NCBI GenBank assembly: GCA_037954235.1
Contig: JBBMOA010000005.1
Span: 1,567,501 to 1,631,500, forward strand
Reading direction: 5' to 3'
Length of the DNA: 64,000 nucleotides
Origin: Aulostomus chinensis
Lineage: Eukaryota; Chordata; Actinopteri; Syngnathiformes; Aulostomidae
The position numbers were made by a program, and so were the translations under genes. The notes under the pieces are model-generated. The model ran no database searches and was not told the origin of the DNA. It saw only the letters and a program-made list of their open reading frames with translations. Shown piece by piece: positions 33,678 through 43,934 of this stretch; the first letter of the stretch is position 1, and each line of letters starts with the position of its first letter.

Positions 33678-33891
33678 GGTGACTCGGTGAATCGGGACTC
33701 CATTCATGCTGGCTTTTTAGAGTTGTCGTGATCGCGCTTTACCCCAGGTGAACCTACTCGGAGTTGATCAAACTGATTCAAATCTGCTGTTCTGAAACCG
33801 CAAACTGAGTTTTCTATCTCAGGGTAGATCAACTCGGAGGTCAGGATGAAACTCAGGGTTTGATGAACCTGCTTTGTGAAACGGGCCCCAG

Positions 33892-34099
33892 GCCATCTAC
33901 TGGGTCAACGTGGTCCAAGTCTGTCCCTCACAGGTAAGCAGTCACCTTCCAGTTAGGACTCGACTCCTTGAAAACTCTGGTGCCCACCAAGTCAATGAAG
34001 ACCAGTCCTACCTTGTATTTGGGGTTGGAGGTCAACGTTTGCTGACAGGAGCAACACCTCCTCTCCTAGCCTTTTCTTTTACTCCCCAAAATTTGCATT
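33892..34099. other. no gene seen
   Basis: Short spacer between Harbinger and the DPFIKV-type remnant. Confidence 0.4.
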
Positions 34100-34414
34100 T
34101 GCCATGATGCTGTTTCAGTTGCCATCTTGGGAGGGAAGGAGCAAAGGTTCTTCTTTTATTCATCCCCAGTTTCTCCTTTTTTTCCTTGTGGATCATTTCT
34201 TAAAAGGAGCTTCCACTTTTGTGATTTGCGTGTGCTGCTCTTCATCAGAAGGTTCTTTTTCTGAATCAGAGTCAGTGGCTGCAGAGTGTCGATGGTCTGG
34301 CTCATTGTTGCTGCTGTCCAGCGTGATGGATGTTGAGGTGCTTGCCCCCATTTTGAAGGGTCCTCCACGGGTTTTTGTGAAATACAACGTCACCTTTATG
34401 AAGGGGTCGGTCAC
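34100..34414 (-). other. DPFIKV-type coding remnant, longer copy
   Basis: Minus-strand frame of 73 codons from 34,414: MTDPFIKVTLYFTKTRGGPF, STSTSITLDSSNNEPDHRH, then an acidic SDSEKEPSDEEQH stretch. DNA homology to the arm copies (24,677-24,850; 52,507-52,690) resumes further downstream at AAGAAGAACCTTTG. It looks like an N-terminal, low-complexity acidic region of a multi-copy protein. Function unknown. Confidence 0.5.
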
Positions 34415-36869
34415 ATGGTAGAACCTCTGGAAACCTGGTCATCCATCATCAGGGTTGAAGACTGTATACTTTTGATGTTAGTTTTTGTTTTGGGAGTTTT
34501 TGAATTGTTGGTTTGTTTTTGTGGAGTTTTGTTTTTCAGTTAAAGTCAAGAAATCAAGAGTGAACGAAAAACACTTTCCCAAAAGTAGAAAGGAACAAAA
34601 ACACAAAGACAGACGACTCAAATTTATGTAAAAATGAGGACGACTTCAACAACACAAATCTTATTTCAGTATGAACTTCACTCCCTTGTTCGCTGGATAA
34701 ATGTAGTGCATACTCTTTCTATTTTACAAGAAAAACATATTTAAAACAATTTTCTAACATTGAACAAAGAGAGAACTATCAAGTGTCAGTTCAGAGTCTT
34801 TGGTTCCCACTTCCCCAGGGTCGCTACAGGGTTCGGTACTGTGAGTGACGCAGCTCTGATGGAGAACTCCGAGAGGCACTTGGTTTTTGGTTTATCAAAA
34901 ATAGATTCAAAACAATGTTTTAAAAAGCCGTGTTAAAATATGTCTTAAAAACTAATTTTTACAAGATTTTTACATTTTGATTAAGATGGCAGCGTAGATT
35001 TGGTCACACGACAGGATGTAGCGGGAACTGATATTGTAATCAAGTCCTCCAGTTTCCAGCTGTCACTGCATCATAATGTTCTCCAATCATGACCCTGGTC
35101 CAACTCGCTCAAACCTCTTCCATCGTTGCTCGGTTGTTCCTGCCGGTGGTTTTTTACGAAAGCCACAGCAAACCTTGTAAGTTAGCAAGCTACGAGGCTA
35201 TGCTAACTAGCTAGCTTGTGGACAATTTCCAAGCAGTCCTCGAAAACCCCTGAAGACCTGGCCTTCACCTTGCTGACCCTCTCTGATGCTAACACTGTTA
35301 GCAGCGTGGATGTTAGGGTTCCCTCCTACCAACTGACTTGCTCTTCATGACTCGTTAGGATGGTGACGAGTATTTAGCTTAGCAACAGTGCTGGTAGCCA
35401 GATCCATTTTTAATGTTTTAGAGGGGGGTTGCCTCTTGGTTTGACCCTGCTGTGACTGGCCGTCTCACCCAAATTAGCTCAACATCATTTAAACTTCATT
35501 TTGAGGGCGGCTGGTTTTCCGAGTGTGTCCGACCTGCTGCGGCTCCTGCAGCCTGGTTGCTCTGTGATTGGGTGTAGGCCAGGGTTGGGAGGGGTCAGAC
35601 AGTCTCTCTCGATGACTCCCTGCCTTGTCCGATGCCTCGGCAGTTGAATGCACGGGCCGACGCATGTCAAGGTGTCTCTTCCTCTTGTTGCAATTCTCCA
35701 CCATCAATTGCAACGAGTCATTGTTGACATTTTGTCTTTTTTTCTTGAACTTTTCTGAGGCTTGGTAAATGACAGTTTACTCAATATAAGGAAGGGCAGC
35801 ACAGACATATGAATAAAAGGAGTAGTTGTAACGACAGACTGAGCACATCAAATCAAATAAATAAAGAATCACACAGGATAAGAGAAGACAGGCAGCAAAA
35901 CAAAGAAGAAGAGTGCAGGCGCCTGAGTGTGCTCTCACACTCCCACATGTGCACACTCACATACACACATACCCAACATCTCCCACATATTCCATCTGTG
36001 ACTGTGGCATACAGGACCATGAGACCTCAACAAAACAAAAGAGAAAAACGGAACCCTCGTGGGGTCATTTGTCTTTATGTAGTCCCATGACCTGTCCCAC
36101 AGGGTCGCCCCCTGCCTCCCATCATCACTCAATCTGCTCAGCACACATTCATAGGATGCAGTCTCACTCATTGCACAGACCCATTCTTTCGCCTGCGGAA
36201 TATTTGATGTCTTCCGGTGTCTTCAAACGATCCGACACGCTGTTGTTATGCCAACTGAGATTCCAGAAAAGTGACATTTGGATATTTTGGGTGACTGAGA
36301 TCTGTCCCCCAGTCAGCAGAGCTCTGGACGTGAGGGGATATCAGCTCTGAGCCAGGTTAAATCAATAGATTGGAGCACTGGACGCAAATTCCCACCAACA
36401 GTTCAGCTGTACTGGATGAAGCGAAGACACAGATTAGCTCCAGCTGGAGTCATTTGTTGGACTGAAGCAGGCTGAAGGACAGATTTGATGTCAGTTCAAG
36501 CTGTTATCAACAATGTGACCCTCAAGGAGTTTTGATGAACATTTGTAAATGAATTGTTTGTTTGATCAACATCAGGTCTGGGCCTGGTGCTTCATGTGGT
36601 TTTATGATCAGGCAGACCTGTCAGAACGCTCCACAGAGAAACTCCATTTAAACAGGGTCTCACTTAGCTAGCCTGGTGTCAAGGCTTTCCACTTTAAAGA
36701 GAAAGTGATTCCTGGGAATCCTCTTTCCACACACGGTTCTGTCTCTGAGTCCAAGGACGATCATGGGTCATCCATGTGACAGGAAGTAGAGTGAGTTGAA
36801 ACATGACAGGATCCAGACTGATGTCGTTCCAGATGGGGTCAAAATTAATTCATGTTTAGCCTCGTGCCA
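34415..36869. other. no gene recognised
   Basis: About 2.4 kb without a frame I can assign. A GCTAGC-type stretch lies near 35,180-35,220. Confidence 0.4.
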
Positions 36870-36970
36870 GGTACATTTTTGGTTTCTCCCCAGTGTGTGT
36901 TCTCATGTGTTCATCCAAATGTCTTCTGTCACTAAAACCTTTGCTGCATGTTGAGCACCTACAGGGATGC
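36870..36970 (-). pseudogene. single C2H2 zinc finger fragment
   Basis: Minus strand: HPCRCSTCSKGFSDRRHLDE then HMRTHTGEKP. One complete finger, C-x2-C-x12-H-x3-H with the TGEKP linker, of a poly-zinc-finger DNA-binding protein. It sits at the end of a 74-codon frame (37,080 to 36,856) with no second finger. Fish genomes hold hundreds of such genes, so the parent cannot be named. Confidence 0.8.
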
Positions 36971-37370
36971 CCATCCTCACTGACTTCTGTTTGAGGTTCA
37001 GCCCAGGCAGGGGACTGGAATTTTAAAATGTCCCCTGGAACCAGACAACCTGGGGAGGTAAAACCTCCCATCCTAGCCACTCAGATGCAGCAGCAGAAGA
37101 AGCTGTCATCCACCCTGACAGTCAGAGCATGGAGTCAAGAAAACATCACCATCTTGTAGTTCCAAACCTCCACCTGTCAGATTCAGCTGCTTCTGATTGT
37201 GGGACTTTAAATTTGAACACCATCAATTTGGACAAGGAGTTTTCCTTCCAGTCCAAACATCATCGTCCAGCCTCCAACCAGAGGTCCATCAGTGATCATG
37301 GAGCCACAGGTGGAGTCTGGGTTCTTTTCTGGAATGAGACGGCAAAGAAAGGCCTGCCAAGTGACATCAC
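36971..37370. other. unassigned
   Basis: Plus-strand frame 37,129-37,392 (87 codons) has no recognisable domain and runs into the 22-bp array. Confidence 0.35.
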
Positions 37371-38265
37371 TGACATGACTTCAGTCACCTGACCGGATGA
37401 CTTCAGTCACCTGACTGACATGACTTCAGTCACCTGACCGGATGACTTCAGTCACGTGACAGACATGACTTCAGTCACCTGACCGGATGACTTCAGTCAC
37501 CTGACCGGATGACTTCAATCACGTGACTGACATGACTTCAGTCACCTGACCGGATGACTTCAGTCACGTGACTGACATGACTTCAGTCACCTGACCGGAT
37601 GACTTCAGTCACCTGACCGGATGACTTCAGTCACATGACTGGATGACTTCAGTCACCTGACCGGATGACTTCAGTCACATGACCGGATGACTTCAGTCAA
37701 ATGACTGACATGACTTCAGTCACCTCACTGGATGAACTCAGTCACCTGACCGGATGACTTCAGTCACATAACCGGATGGCATCAGTCATGTGACTGACAT
37801 GACTTCAGTCACCTGACCCGATGACTTCAGTCACCTGACTGACATGACTTCAGTCACCTGACCGGATGACTTCAGTCACGTGACCGGATGACTTCAGTCA
37901 CCTCACCGTATGACTTCAGTCACCTGACTGACATGACTTCAGTCACGTGACCGGATGACTTCAGTCACGTGACTGGATGACTTCAGTCACCTGACCGGAT
38001 GACTTCAGTCACCTGACCGGATGACTTCAGTCACGTGACTGACATGACTTCAATCACCTGACCGGATGACTTCAGTCACCTGACCGGATGACTTCAGTCA
38101 CGTGACTGACATGACTTCAATCACCTGACCGGATGACTTCAGTCACCTGACCGGATGACTTCACTCACGTGACTGACATGACTTCAGTCACCTGACCGGA
38201 TGACTTAAGTCACCTGACCGGATGACTTCAGTCACGTGACCGGATGACTTCACTCACCTGACTGG
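37371..38265 (+). repeat. 22-bp tandem array, about 41 copies
   Basis: Two alternating unit types: CTGACCGGATGACTTCAGTC and CTGACTGACATGACTTCAGTC, each plus AC. Many units read TCACGTGAC at the joint, a perfect CACGTG E-box palindrome; others read TCACCTGAC. Confidence 0.96.
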
Positions 38266-38794
38266 AGGACACCCAGATAGCAAAGGTCCACTCTTGTGTG
38301 TCCTCACTGCTCCACAGGTCTGTCAAATGTTCTGTAAAATAGTTGGACCCAGCAGAGCTGCTAGATTAGGAGTTGATGGAGTCGTTGCAGATACCAGGGT
38401 CCAAAGTCCAGCTTGAACCTGGTTTGTGCAGTTCTTTGTCAAGCTAGCAGCCATTCTCTTCACTGCCAAGCTAAAGTGACTTCTGTCAACAAAGGTCAAC
38501 ATACAAAAGGATATTTCTACTGGCAGTTCAAGATTTGGATCAAAGTCCTTTTTCAGAGCTGGAACCTTCCTCTTGTGTCAGCTTTCTGTTCCCATCGCTA
38601 TGGTAACGGTCGCTTTTGAGCCACGTCTCCAATCAGCTGTCAGATAAACTGAAACAATTTTCTATCCTCCAAGTTGTTTCCATCTCTTGGTGACCTTGTT
38701 AGGCTTCCTTATCCATGGAAATACTGGTTTATTATTTTTGTTGTGGGTCTCTGGGTCTTTTTTAGTCCCTAAACCCTGGATTTCAGTTTTGTGA
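38266..38794. other. no gene seen
   Basis: Contains a 68-codon frame at 38,413-38,619 without recognisable domain. The palindrome axis, about 38,676, lies here but no symmetry is visible locally. Confidence 0.4.
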
Positions 38795-38948
38795 CACGTG
38801 TGTGTGTGTTCAGATGCATTTGTGACACGTGTGTGTGTTCAGATGCATGTGTGAGGTGTGTGTGTGTTTAGATGCATGTCTGACACTTGTGTGTGTGTGT
38901 TTAGATGCATGAGTGACACGTGTGTGTGTTCAGATGCATGTGTGACAC

Positions 38949-38986
<38 letters not shown>
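38795..38986 (+). repeat. GT-rich minisatellite and microsatellite
   Basis: Five or so imperfect copies of a roughly 30-bp unit (GTGACACGTGTGTGTGTTCA plus GATGCATGT) followed by pure GT at about 38,950-38,983. Confidence 0.9.
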
Positions 38987-38987
<1 letters not shown>

Positions 38988-39913
38988 ACATGCAGTACTA
39001 ATCAAGTCCAGCCCTGACTGCTACTGTATCTCCAATGCTAGGAAGGATAAGAATACTGAAATGGACCCAGCAGGAAGAGAACCTCAAGTCATGTCACCTT
39101 TACTGAGCAGCACTCAGCTGAGTTCAGGAAACACCAGACATTTTGACCACCTGTCAATGAAGTAGTCAGCAGAATAAATACTACACTGAACAGTAGTGGA
39201 GGGAGAGCAGAGCTGGAAATGAGACCTTCCTGGGAGGGAATGAATCTAGAAACGTTAGCGTTCTTTCAGTTGAAGAAATCAGATTTGGGAGGGACGTTCT
39301 GGACGTTTTCATCCATTTTTATTTCTTCCAGATCAACAAATCATGTGTTCTACTTGGGCAGAACACGCCTTCAAAAGCATTTAGAAAGAATCAGTTTGCT
39401 TTAGGAGATATTCAAACTACAGCTCCTTGTTCAGAATATAATATTTAGGTGTTGTTAGTCGTGATACTGCAGGTTACTGGTGATGACTGGTGAAACCCTT
39501 TGAGATCAATGTGTCTGATAGCATCACTTTATCAGCTCAGTGGAAGAGGGCATGGGGCTCATTCAAGAACAGGGCTGCTCTCTCCACCAGTCCACTGCCA
39601 ACAAGCCAGACAAGTGGGACTGGAAACTGTTCTGCTCAGCAAGCTCATCTAGCAACATCATGACCTGCTCCTCTATCAGGGGCATCCACATTCTCAATGT
39701 TGCCCTGAGTCAGCAGGAGCAGACGCTACCTTTAGGGGCCAAGTGTTAACATGCAGGACCAGAACACAGCAACAGCTTCCTGACATGTTCTGGGTCCCTT
39801 TTACCTCCCCTTTGCCACCTTAGGTCTTCCAACGCTGTCTGTCTGCCCTTCCTACTCTTCTCACACTATACCTTCTTCAATGTCTCTTTCCTTTTTTTTC
39901 TTTCTTTCTTACA
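38987..39913. other. no gene recognised
   Basis: Frames at 39,219-39,404 and 39,540-39,749 are short and unassigned. Bases 39,892-39,910 are a C/T run. Confidence 0.4.
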
Positions 39914-40597
39914 GCAGATACTGCCAGGGACCTGGCTCCTCGCAGGTCCGCCTGTGCAGCCAATCCAGCACTGATGTTGGGCATGGCAGTTGGATTGGGG
40001 GGCAAGGTGAAGTGGAGATCTACCATCCTTCAGCAGAAGTCGCTGAGCCTCATGGGCCAGTGGGAGGGCCCATTGTCTGAGTGGAGGCTGTCGTTGGGAG
40101 AGCTGCACCCTGATGCTGGGGTGCTGCTGGGAGAGGAATCCAGAGTTTCTGTCCTGTGCTTGATGGCAGGAGGGGCACTAATCTTACGTTGCAATGGGTT
40201 TGGCCTCGTACTGATGAGCTTCTTTAACTTCAACTTTATAGTTGGTTCAGATACTGTCCTTCGCAGGAGCAGTTCCTTACGCTGGTCACAGGGTGGGGCT
40301 GCACCTTAGGGGACACGTCTGGAACAGGTAGCCTGTATCTGGGTGTGAGACTGCTGTGGTTGTTTACAGCTCTCTCATGGGCGGACTGGTTCTTCATGAT
40401 GTGCTCCTGATGTTTCTGCCTTAGAGGACTTGCTACAGCACTGGTTTTTACTCTTTTGTATGAGCTGTTGTAGCTCTTCTCTTTTCTCTTCCTCCATCTC
40501 TCGCTGCCTTAGGGTTAGGAGTTCGGGAAAGAATCCCCCCACCAAAGATAGGTTAGGGACAAGGAATGTGTCACCATAGGGGGACACAATGGGTGCA
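39914..40597 (-). pseudogene. hdac7: hdac7-like class IIa deacetylase fragment
   Basis: Class IIa HDACs are transcriptional corepressors binding MEF2 and 14-3-3. Minus strand: ELLTLRQREMEEEKREELQQ (coiled Gln-rich part), after a frameshift near 40,450 SAVASPLRQKHQEHIMKNQ, then LLLRRTVSEPTIKLKLKK (a 14-3-3 site, cf. LRKTVSEPNLKLR), NPLQRKISAPPAIKHRTETL and SSPSSTPASGCSSPNDS, and MPNISAGL. The last blocks fit HDAC7 better than HDAC4, 5 or 9. A stop follows LSDFC. The deacetylase domain is absent. The piece covers regions encoded by several exons in vertebrates without visible introns, suggesting a processed copy. Confidence 0.8.
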
Positions 40598-40644
40598 CTG
40601 GCAGCAGGTTGTGAACTTAATTATTTCATGTTCCCCCCCAAGTG

Positions 40645-40715
40645 GTGGGAGGCAGACCGATGCACGGTCTTTCCTGGGGGCTGGGTCCACCACCCGAAGG
40701 TGCTGGGGGTTCAAA
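40645..40715 (-). repeat. dispersed repeat family B
   Basis: Reverse complement of the block at 25,690-25,800 (GGGTGGTGGACCCAGCCCCC then AGGAAAGACCGTGCAT on the minus strand). Confidence 0.65.
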
Positions 40716-41422
40716 ACATGAACCATTATTGGTTGTATTCAGCAACAGGCTTGCCGTGACATGTCGGACACTTCTCTCATGATACATGTGGTACTGCGGA
40801 TGTCAAACCTTCATGCCAAAGAAAATACTACCGATAACATTTCCAACAGGCCAGTTACAAAATAAAGTAGAAAATGCTTTTTTTTCTCAAAACAACCACA
40901 ACAAGAGAACACTACCATAAAGCGTATTAGTGCTTCTAGCCGGTCAGTGAAAAGAATTGAAATGGAATTGGAAAAAAAATGCTTTCTAGAAGTCCAGAAA
41001 GGAAAAAAATATACATGTGGTTCCAAAATTCCCACAGAGCAGAACAAGCTGAGTCTGCAGGTGGGACACTGCCTTAGAAAAGAATAAAGGCAAGTTCTGT
41101 CTTTCTGTCCATGAGCTGTCCTCCAAAGACACACGAGCCAGGAGATACTTGACATCAAAAATGAAGCTTTTTTTCTTCTGTTTCACACACAAACAAGTGA
41201 CAGAAAACTATTTCAGAGATGGGAAAAAAGTGTCTACTGATGAATAGAAGATGAAGAGCACCTTATCCCATTGAGTGATTTAACAAGGTTTTTGTTTTGG
41301 AAGCAAATGGCACAGTCATAATGGTGACAGTCTTTGTGAGACAAGAGCGCTGAGTCTTGAAACCCTTTTAAATATCAAGCTGTGACCACTTCCATAATTG
41401 TTTGCATGGTGTCCAAGACAGG
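40716..41422. other. no gene seen
   Basis: The minus-strand frame at 40,811-41,158 (115 codons) is Phe/Leu/Cys-rich and comes from A-rich DNA; I do not believe it is coding. Confidence 0.45.
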
Positions 41423-43588
41423 CTAGGGTGAGGGTCAAAAAATCTCTCTGGATGGCTCCACCCACCTCAGGGTGAGGGTCAAAAAATCTCTCTTGATGGC
41501 TCCCCCCACCTCAGGGTGAGGGTCAAAAAATCTCTCTGGATGGCTCCACCCACCTCAGGGTGAGGGTCAAAAAATCTCTCTTGATGGCTCCACCCACCTC
41601 AGGGTGAGGGTCAAAAAAATCTCTCTGGATGGCTCCCCCCACCTCAGGGTGAGGGTTAGGGTCAAAAAATCTCTCTCGATGGCTCCACCCACCTCAGGGT
41701 GAGGGTCAAAAAATCTCTCTCGATGGCTCCCCCAACCTCAGGGTGAGGGTGAGGGTCGAAAAATCTCTCTCGATGGCTCCCCCAACCTCAGGGTGAGGGT
41801 CAAAAAATCTCTCTTGATGGCTCCACCCACCTCAGGGTGAGGGTCAAAAAATCTCTCTTGATGGCTCCACCCACCTCAGGGTGAGGGTCAAAAAATCTCT
41901 CTGGATGGCTCCCCCCACCTCAGGGTGAGGGTTAGGGTAAAAAAATCTCTCTCGATGGCTCCACCCACCTCAGGGTGAGGGTCAAAAAATCTCTCTCGAT
42001 GGCTCCCCCAACCTCAGGGTGAGGGTCAAAAAACCTCTCTTGATGGCTCCACCCACCTCAGGGTGAGGGTCAAAAAATCTCTCTTGATGGCTCCACCCAC
42101 CTCAGGGTGAGGGTCAAAAAATCTCTCTTGATGGCTCCACCCACCTCAGGGTGAGGGTCAAAAAATCTCTCTTGATGGCTCCACCCACCTCAGGGTGAGG
42201 GTCAAAAAATCTCTCTTGATGGATGCCCCCACCTCAGGGTGAGGGTCAAAAAATCTCTCTTGATGGCTCCCCCCACCTCAGGGTGAGGGTGAGGGTCGAA
42301 AAATCTGTCTCGATGGCTACCCCCACCTCAGGGTGAGGGTGAGTGTCAAAAAATCTCTCTCGATGGCTCCCCCACCTCAGGGTGAGGGTCAAAAAAATCT
42401 CTCTTGATGGCTCCACCCACCTCAGGGTGAGGGTGAGGGTCAAAAAATCTCTCTGGATGACTCCCCCCACCTCAGGGTGAGGGTAAAAAAAATCTCTCTT
42501 GATGGCTCCACCCACCTCAGGGTGAGGGTCAAAAAATCTCTCTCGATGGCTCCCCCCACCTCAGGGTGAGGGTCAAAAAATCTCTCTCGATGGCTCTACC
42601 CACCTCAGGGTGAGGGTCAAAAAATCTCTCTGGATGGCTCCCCCCACCTCAGGGTGAGGGTTAGAGTCAAAAAATCTCTTTCGATGGCTCCCCCCCATCA
42701 GGGTTAGGGTTAGGGTCAAAAAATCTCTCTCGATGGCTCCACCCAGCTCAGGGTGAGGGTCAAAAAATCTCTCTTGATGGCTCCACCCACCTCAGGGTGA
42801 GGGTCAAAAAATCTCTCTTGATGGCTCCACCCACCTCAGGGTGAAGGTCAAAAAATCTCTCTCGACGGCTCCCCCCACCTCAGGGTTAGGGTCAAAAAAT
42901 CTCTCTCAATGGCTCCACCCACCTCAGGGTGAGGGTCAAAAAATCTCTCTCGATGGCTCCACCCACCTCAGGGTGAGGGTGAGGGTCAAAAAATCTCTCT
43001 GGATGGCTCCACCCACCTCAGGGTGAGGGTCAAAAAATCTCTCTGGATGGCTCCCCCCACCTCAGGGTTAGGGTAAAAAAATCTCTCTCGATGGCTCCAC
43101 TCACCTCAGGGTGAGGGTCAAAAAATCTCTCTCGATGGCTCCACCCACCTCAGGGTGAGGGTCAAAAAATCTCTCTGGATGGCTCCACCCACCTCAGGGT
43201 GAAGGTCAAAAAATCTCTCTGGATGGCTCCACCCACCTCAGGGTGAGGGTCAAAAAATCTCTCTGGATGGCTCCACCCACCTCAGGGTGAGGGTCAAAAA
43301 ATCTCTCTGGATGGCTCCACCCACCTCAGGGTGAGGGTCAAAAAATCTCTCTGGATGGCTCCACCCACCTCAGGGTGAGGGTCAAAAAATCTCTCTGGAT
43401 GGCTCCACCCACCTCAGGGTGAGGGTCAAAAAATCTCTCTGGATGGCTCCACCCACCTCAGGGTGAGGGTCAAAAAATCTCTCTGGATGGCTCCACCCAC
43501 CTCAGGGTGAAGGTCAAAAAATCTCTCTGGATGGCTCCACCCACCTCAGGGTGAAGGTCAAAAAATCTCTCTGGATGGCTCCACCCAC
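41423..43588 (+). repeat. 44-bp satellite-like array, about 48 copies
   Basis: Unit: CAGGGTGAGGGTCAAAAAAT, CTCTCTGGATGGCTCCACCC, ACCT. Variants: GGATGG, TGATGG or CGATGG; CCACCC or CCCCCC; and insertion of one or more extra GGGTGA or GGGTTA hexamers. The last ten units (from about 43,180) are almost uniform, a sign of recent local amplification. Confidence 0.97.
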
Positions 43589-43934
43589 TCGTTCATCTAC
43601 TCACTGACCAAAAATGCAGTCTAATTCCAGTAAATTTGTGCAGAAGAAATGGTCATTTGTGCTGCTTCTTTGTTCATTTATTTGGTTTAGTTGGTATTTT
43701 TGAACGTGTTCTCTTTCAATTCACATTTTGTCCATTACCTTCATCACCAGAGTCTCCATCTCATCACATGACTAAAGTCTGGGTTCTGTGTTGGTGGTAA
43801 AATACCCTTCCATGCCCCTCACTGGTCTGCACACAGAAAAGCATATTTGACTGGTTTCAGATCTCTTAGCTTGTTCTCTGTTCTCTGTCTCAAAGCAGCT
43901 GAGGCAGCTTTAACCACTCAACTCTAACCAACTC
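43589..43934. other. single-copy sequence between two arrays
   Basis: No gene or repeat recognised. Confidence 0.5.

Larger units (their letters stand above)
32399..33888. mobile_element. PIF/Harbinger-type DNA transposon, internally deleted
   Basis: Terminal inverted repeats GGGCCCGTTTCACAA at the left and its complement TTGTGAAACGGGCCC at the right, about 26 bp with two mismatches, flanked on both sides by CAG (32,396-32,398 and 33,889-33,891), a 3-bp duplication of CWG type. Length 1,490 bp. It retains pieces of both Harbinger genes on opposite strands. Confidence 0.85.

Noticed and set aside
40811..41158. 115-codon minus-strand frame
   Set aside because: Hydrophobic and Phe/Cys-rich because of A-rich DNA; no start context or homology that I can recognise.
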